A stretch of DNA of 64,000 nucleotides from Loxodes magnus (Eukaryota; Ciliophora; Karyorelictea; Loxodida; Loxodidae): contig CAMPDV010000902.1 of assembly GCA_946699065.1 (NCBI GenBank), positions 1 through 64,000 on the forward strand, given 5' to 3'. This document shows, one piece after another, positions 59,321 through 64,000 of this stretch; the stretch's first letter is position 1, and every line of letters begins with the position of its first letter. Both the position numbers and the translations under genes were made by a program. The notes below the pieces were generated by a model, which saw nothing but the letters and a program-made list of their open reading frames with translations, searched no databases and was not told where the DNA came from.

Positions 59321-61019
59321 TGAATTTATATATAAAATTAAAATTTATGCTTATATAAATAAAGAATTTACATTAGACTAAAGAACAGTACTATTATTAA
59401 TAACTTTTTATTAATTTAATAAAAATCTTTCAACGCTTATAAACGATGATTACTCTGTTTAGTATTTTTTTAATTTCAACAAATAATAGATCTTTACAAT
59501 TAGGTGAATAAAATGATAAAAAAGAAAAACGTAAGGATTTAAATACCTGATTTAGAATACATCTCAGTAAAATGAAAGCTTTTATAAAGAAAAGAAAATT
59601 TAGTTAATAAACTTAGAAATATATTGCTGCAGCAAGAGAAATAAATTAAAATTTAATTGCGCTTTACTTAGAAAAAAATGTAGAAAGAGAAATAAAGCAG
59701 CATTTTAAAACTTTAGCAATCTATTTTTCTTAAAGAAAAATGTTATAATTATACTAAGTTCTACATTAAAAATAAATCTCATAAAGGAAAATAGATAAAC
59801 TTTATATCCTATAAAATATTAGATTTTTAAATAGATGGTTATAATGATATTTTATATTTCTCTCTATTAAAGCAAAATATAAAAGCATAACAAATATGAA
59901 CCTTATAGCTACTAGCTCTATTATAAGAAATAAATAAAAACTTGCTAATTTTAAATTTAGATGCTAATATTTTTATTTATTTCCAGTTATTTAATTTATA
60001 GTTATTTTCTTCTTGCTTCAAGTTCTGTATAATTGATAGTGACTTTAGTAATTATTAAATTTAGTAGGATGCAAAATTATAGAAAGAAGACTTAAAGTAT
60101 TAATAAATAAATACTTAAGTGCTTTAATAATAAATTATCTATATAATTAAGCTAATATTGCTCAAATCAAATGCTAAACCTTTAATAAGGCACTCAATAC
60201 ATTTATTTACTTTACTGAGGAAAGATAAATCTAACTCCTACTGTCTTCATAAATCTAACTTTGAACTATGAACTTAAAATTTAGCCAATTAAAAATAAAT
60301 TATCAATCATACTTTAAAGCAAAAGAAAGGTGTATACTTGCTCTGCTTAACTAAGTTATTTCTTAATTAATAAAAATCTTTTAATTTAGACTTTTTAATT
60401 TTCTTCTTTAGTAAAAGAAATATAGTATTAATGCTTAAGAAAGCTGCTATTAAATTATAAAGCATTTCTATATTTAGAAGTTAATATTAAAGCATTGCCA
60501 ATAAATCTTAAGCTGATAATTAATTTCCCTTAAAATATATCTCTCTTTATACAAATTCTAGATAACTTAAGAAATTAATTATTAATTAAATAAAAATTAG
60601 TTCTACCAAATAGAAAACTTGAAAGTGATAATATATAAAAAGATTTAATTTAGATAAATGAAAAACTAAATTACTTTAAATCATAAAGTAATAGTTATCT
60701 TAGAAAATATTTAATATGGGCTATTATATTAATATTACTTATAAACACTTCTTTTCTATTTTTACCTTCAAATCAAAAATACAAAAGCAAAATTATTTTA
60801 ACTTTAAACAATTTAGAGTTAAAAACAGAAAATAAATCTAGATATATCTAACTTATGTTTCATTTTTACTCAAAGGAACGTTTTTTCAAAGTAATAGTCA
60901 TGAGATATTTTGCAAATTAAGTAAAAAGCATGCTATAAATAATTTTACATTCCTAAGACTTTAAATTCTTTATATTTAAAATTTTAACATAACATAATTT
61001 ATTAAAGTGACTTCACTTT
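59321..61019. other. AT-rich non-coding stretch
   Basis: About 1.7 kb of A/T runs without a motif-bearing frame. Confidence 0.45.
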
Positions 61020-61029
61020 TATTTGGTTT

Positions 61030-61480
61030 ACCACTAATTAGTTTAGGAGTTTTAAGATGTAAATGAATCGTTCAGGTATTCTTAAAGATTGCTTCTTCTA
61101 TTGCATATCGTGTTGTACAGATTTAGCCTTTCTTGATCTTAAGAATTTTTCTTCAATCTCAATTAGGTCCCAACATCTTCCTCGTCCTTCTTTTTTGAGC
61201 ATTTACTATATCCAATAGTAATTAATCTCCACCGAATAATTTTTTCTTGTAAAGTCTTCCTTCTGGAGAACAGTATAATTTTTTCATATTATTTCATATC
61301 TTTCAATTATTAGATTCTTGCTTCTTCTGAAAATACCAGCATCTTCTAAAGATGTGTCCAATCTTTTAACAATAAAAACATCTTGTTTTACAATATTTCG
61401 AGTTATGTCATATTTTTAAGCATTTTTAGCATTTTTGGAATTTTAAAAAATTGACAATTTTTTTCCGATCCGAAAAAGAA
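61030..61480 (-). mobile_element. retroelement ORF1 (gag-like) with two CCHC zinc knuckles
   Basis: On the minus strand, KCQKCLKI-TGA-HNSKYC and RCFYCQKIGHIFRRC are two tandem C-x2-C-x4-H-x4-C knuckles 6 residues apart (61,339-61,433). Double knuckles of this spacing occur in the nucleic-acid-binding ORF1 proteins of LINEs and in Gag. The knuckle is followed, in a nearby frame, by YEIIWKNYTVLQKEDFTRKN and GRGRCWDLIEIEEKFLRSRK to about 61,030. In knuckle 1 the residue before His is TGA, consistent with Trp. A remnant copy lies at 33,690-34,050 on the other strand. The partner RT may belong to the element at 22,600-24,960, but this is not shown. Confidence 0.75.
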
Positions 61481-63760
61481 TTTAAATTTTGTTCTTCTAT
61501 TATTATAGGACCATTATTAAGATTATAATTGTATGGTTTATTAATTTCTACTATTTTTTGCTACGTTTTTCCAGTTTTTAATTACCTTGCACCATCAAGG
61601 TTTTAATGCTTATTTCCGTTTTTAACCATTAATTTTGTTTTATAATTATTGTACAGTAAAAGTTAGAGAATCTAATGGTTAAATAAAGTCTAGAAGTGAT
61701 TGTTGGATTTTTTTTCCCCGCTTCTAGGGAGTATATTTCGATTAGAGAGTTTGATGGTTAGATTTGGTGTTAGTTTTTGGTAGATGATTTCTTATAATTT
61801 TATATATATAAATTATATATTAGAATATCAAAGTTAGACTGTTATACTTGTTTGAAAAGTAAAATAAATGAAATAATTTAATCTTCTTTACGAGTTTATT
61901 TAGGAATAGCAATAAGATATAGTATTTAAGAATATTAACTAAAATATTAGTTTTAAGCATAAAAATAAAATTAAAATTAGTATAGCCAAGTATTAGGAAA
62001 TAAAGCATGATAAATAGGTAAGTTAAATTAATAAATCTATTGCATCAAAAAGATGATTTGGCAATAAAAGCATTTGTAATTTCTAAGAACTATACACATA
62101 TTTTAAATTAGTGTTATTGAATATTTGATTTATGCATCTAAAATTGAGTTAATTTATGGTATAATAGTAATTTAGTTTAAATAATATAATTAGAGCCAAG
62201 AAAATGAAAGTTTATAGTGAAATTGCAAGGATAGACTGAATAATATATGAAAGGCACTTATAATAATAAAATAATTAGTTTAGGTAAATAGTACATAAAG
62301 GAAATAATAATTGAATATCATAAGGTAAAGTGTTACAACGAATAGCTATTTATAGATTTGTTTTAATATCTATTAGTATATGCTAAATAAAGTTAAAATT
62401 ATAAAGTATTTACTTATAAATTTAAGAGTTACTAAAATAATAATATCAAGGTTAAGTCCCTTATGCTATCTAAGCATATAAATAAATATAAAATTCTTTA
62501 GTAAACTAGTTTTCATTAATAATTAATTTATCTAATATTAAATAAAAAGTAGACATACAGTTAGCTGTTTAAGGATTATTAAAACTTAAATTCAAAAAGC
62601 TTAAGAGAAATAAATGCTATATTAAATAGAATTAAGAGCATATACAAAATTAAAACTATTATACCATATAATAAAAATATTATTTCAGAATTCTCACTAT
62701 CTAAACATTTTTATATGACCAAGTGCAAAAATATTATTTACAACTTTTAGATGGTTAAAAGAAATATAATGAGCAATGTGTGTATTAAATAAAATTAAAA
62801 TAATAACTAAACTAATAATAAAACTTAACTAATTTTAGGGGTAAAATTCATTTTATTATAAGTGACTACTCTGGATGAAAATCTATTTAAATAACTATTT
62901 ATTATTATTTTAAAGTTAAAATTATTATGATCTAGTTAATATAGTATCTCTATTGAAGGATATAAGCAAGTCTTTAATGGTCATTAATTAACTTAAATTA
63001 TTATAAAATAAAGATAAATTAAATTAAATTAATTAAATATCCTGGATATATAAGAGCAAGCAGTTATTAACTATAAGAGTAAAATAACTAATTTATTATC
63101 ATTTAAGAGAAAATCAAGTTTATTAATGTTTCACTTTATTTGCTTATATACTTCTTAAGCTTTACATTTTTCTTTTACTATTATCAAAATTGGAATTTAA
63201 GAGAACCCGCTATTTGAATGCAATGAAATCTATGATTGGAAAAAATAGTTATCTAAATTAAAAAAATCTAAATATTTAAAAATATTTTAGAAGAGTGAAC
63301 TAAATTTAGAATTAAGTGCTAAAATAATTTTATTAATACCTTAATCAATAAAACTAAATTATAGAAGCTAATAAAGCATAGCAAGTAGACTAGATTGTTA
63401 ATTTAATTTAATAATTAATATAATTTAAATTGAAATCGAGAAACTAAAACAAAGATGATTAGTCTTAAAGTTTATATCAGTCTTTTATCTTAACCTTCTA
63501 GAGCTATATTAGCAGTTCTAAAATTAGCAAAATTCCTTATGAAGTTGAATTTCCTCTTTTAGATAAAGGATAATATTTCCTCTTAATTTTTAAAATTAAA
63601 TCAACTGGCTTAAGTACCAGTACTTGAGGAAGGGATTTTTTGATAACTGAAAGTTATGCAATTTTGATGTGAAATTTAAAAATAAAATTATAAAATAACT
63701 CTATCCTAGAGATTTAATAGAAGGAGCTAAAGCAGATTAGCCACTAAATTGATATCATAC
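61481..63760. other. AT-rich stretch, no gene seen
   Basis: A G-richer patch near 61,660-61,790 (GTTTTTGGTAGATGATTTCT) stands out slightly. Otherwise there are A/T runs only. Confidence 0.4.
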
Positions 63761-64000
63761 TAAGCTCCTTCCCAACTTCTACAGCACTGAAAGCACAGCA
63801 GCTTATGAATTGGTTTTAATCTTTGACAGATGTTAAAGCTCCCTTCAATTCCCAATCAAGAGAATCATCAGCATTTTATTCATATTCATATATTTAGTTC
63901 TATACCCTGTTTAAGTATCCTTGTATCCTAAGCAAGTTTTTCAGAATTCTTCGTTAGTCAAATCAGTGAAGTTGTTAACAGCGAATCTTGTGATCATGTT
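63761..64000 (-). pseudogene. papain-family cysteine protease, decayed copy 3 (cut by window edge)
   Basis: Read from the right edge: ITRFAVNNFTDLTNEEF, TGA, KTCLGYKDTQTG, then the same 1-nt frame loss as in copies 1 and 2, DDSLDWELKGALTSVKDQNQ, and ISCCAFSAVE with the catalytic Cys. Homology ends at 63,761, inside the active-site region, so the C-terminal half is missing. It shares the TGA after NEEF and the Phe for Cys change with copy 1, so these two are closest. Confidence 0.85.

Noticed and set aside
61463-61480. Eighth copy of the TTCCG box (TTCCGATCCGAAAAA)
   Set aside because: It has an inserted base, lacks the downstream AAAACGCTGAG part and lies at the edge of the ORF1 remnant; probably coincidence.

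Overview
The window is nuclear DNA of a ciliate. It is very AT-rich, and no long gene opens under the standard code. When TAA and TAG are read as glutamine, long proteins with recognisable domains appear on both strands. In the best of them TGA also falls inside the frame, repeatedly where tryptophan is expected, yet TGA is also the codon that ends the three genes whose end I can place. TAA/TAG = Gln with TGA = Trp or stop is the pattern known from karyorelictean ciliates (NCBI code 27). I infer a karyorelict-like (for example Loxodes-type) genome. A tetrahymenid germline sequence full of decayed genes is the main alternative. Introns, where visible, are tiny GT-AG introns (23 and 28 nt).

Layout. 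1-5,100: two decaying tRNA genes and an open F-box/LRR gene (-). 5,290-15,633: a large inverted repeat whose arms each carry a papain-like protease pseudogene and an unidentified gene X, head to head. The loop holds remnants of a NEK-like kinase, a secreted protein and a long unidentified gene Y. 16,150-22,100 (+): a multi-pass membrane protein with a GPS-like motif, then a RING/coiled-coil protein. 22,600-25,000 (-): a non-LTR retrotransposon reverse transcriptase. 26,500-38,500: AT-rich repeat territory with a 9-bp minisatellite, a truncated copy of a RING/B-box/Ubl gene, a zinc-knuckle retroelement ORF1 remnant and a 3.6-kb dispersed repeat. 38,690-42,060 (-): a ligand-binding-domain membrane receptor. 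45,200-47,060: remnants of a membrane protein and a WD40 protein. 47,195-50,890: second copy of the 3.6-kb repeat. 51,792-53,165: a 28-bp palindromic satellite just downstream of a complete RING/B-box/coiled-coil/Ubl gene (-), which is divergent from an unidentified gene at 55,178 (+). 58,200-59,320: a decayed ABCC transporter. 61,030-61,480 (-): a second zinc-knuckle ORF1. The right edge cuts a third papain copy.

The genes do not form one pathway. The picture is a repeat-rich ciliate region in which some genes keep one frame over 1.8-2.3 kb (LRR, RING/B-box/Ubl, GPS protein) while paralogues nearby decay by frameshift. Because nearly every codon can be sense under this code, an open frame alone is weak evidence. 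I relied on motifs, membrane segments, zinc ligands, conserved positions and agreement between copies, and confidences reflect that. All coordinates of broken genes are approximate.
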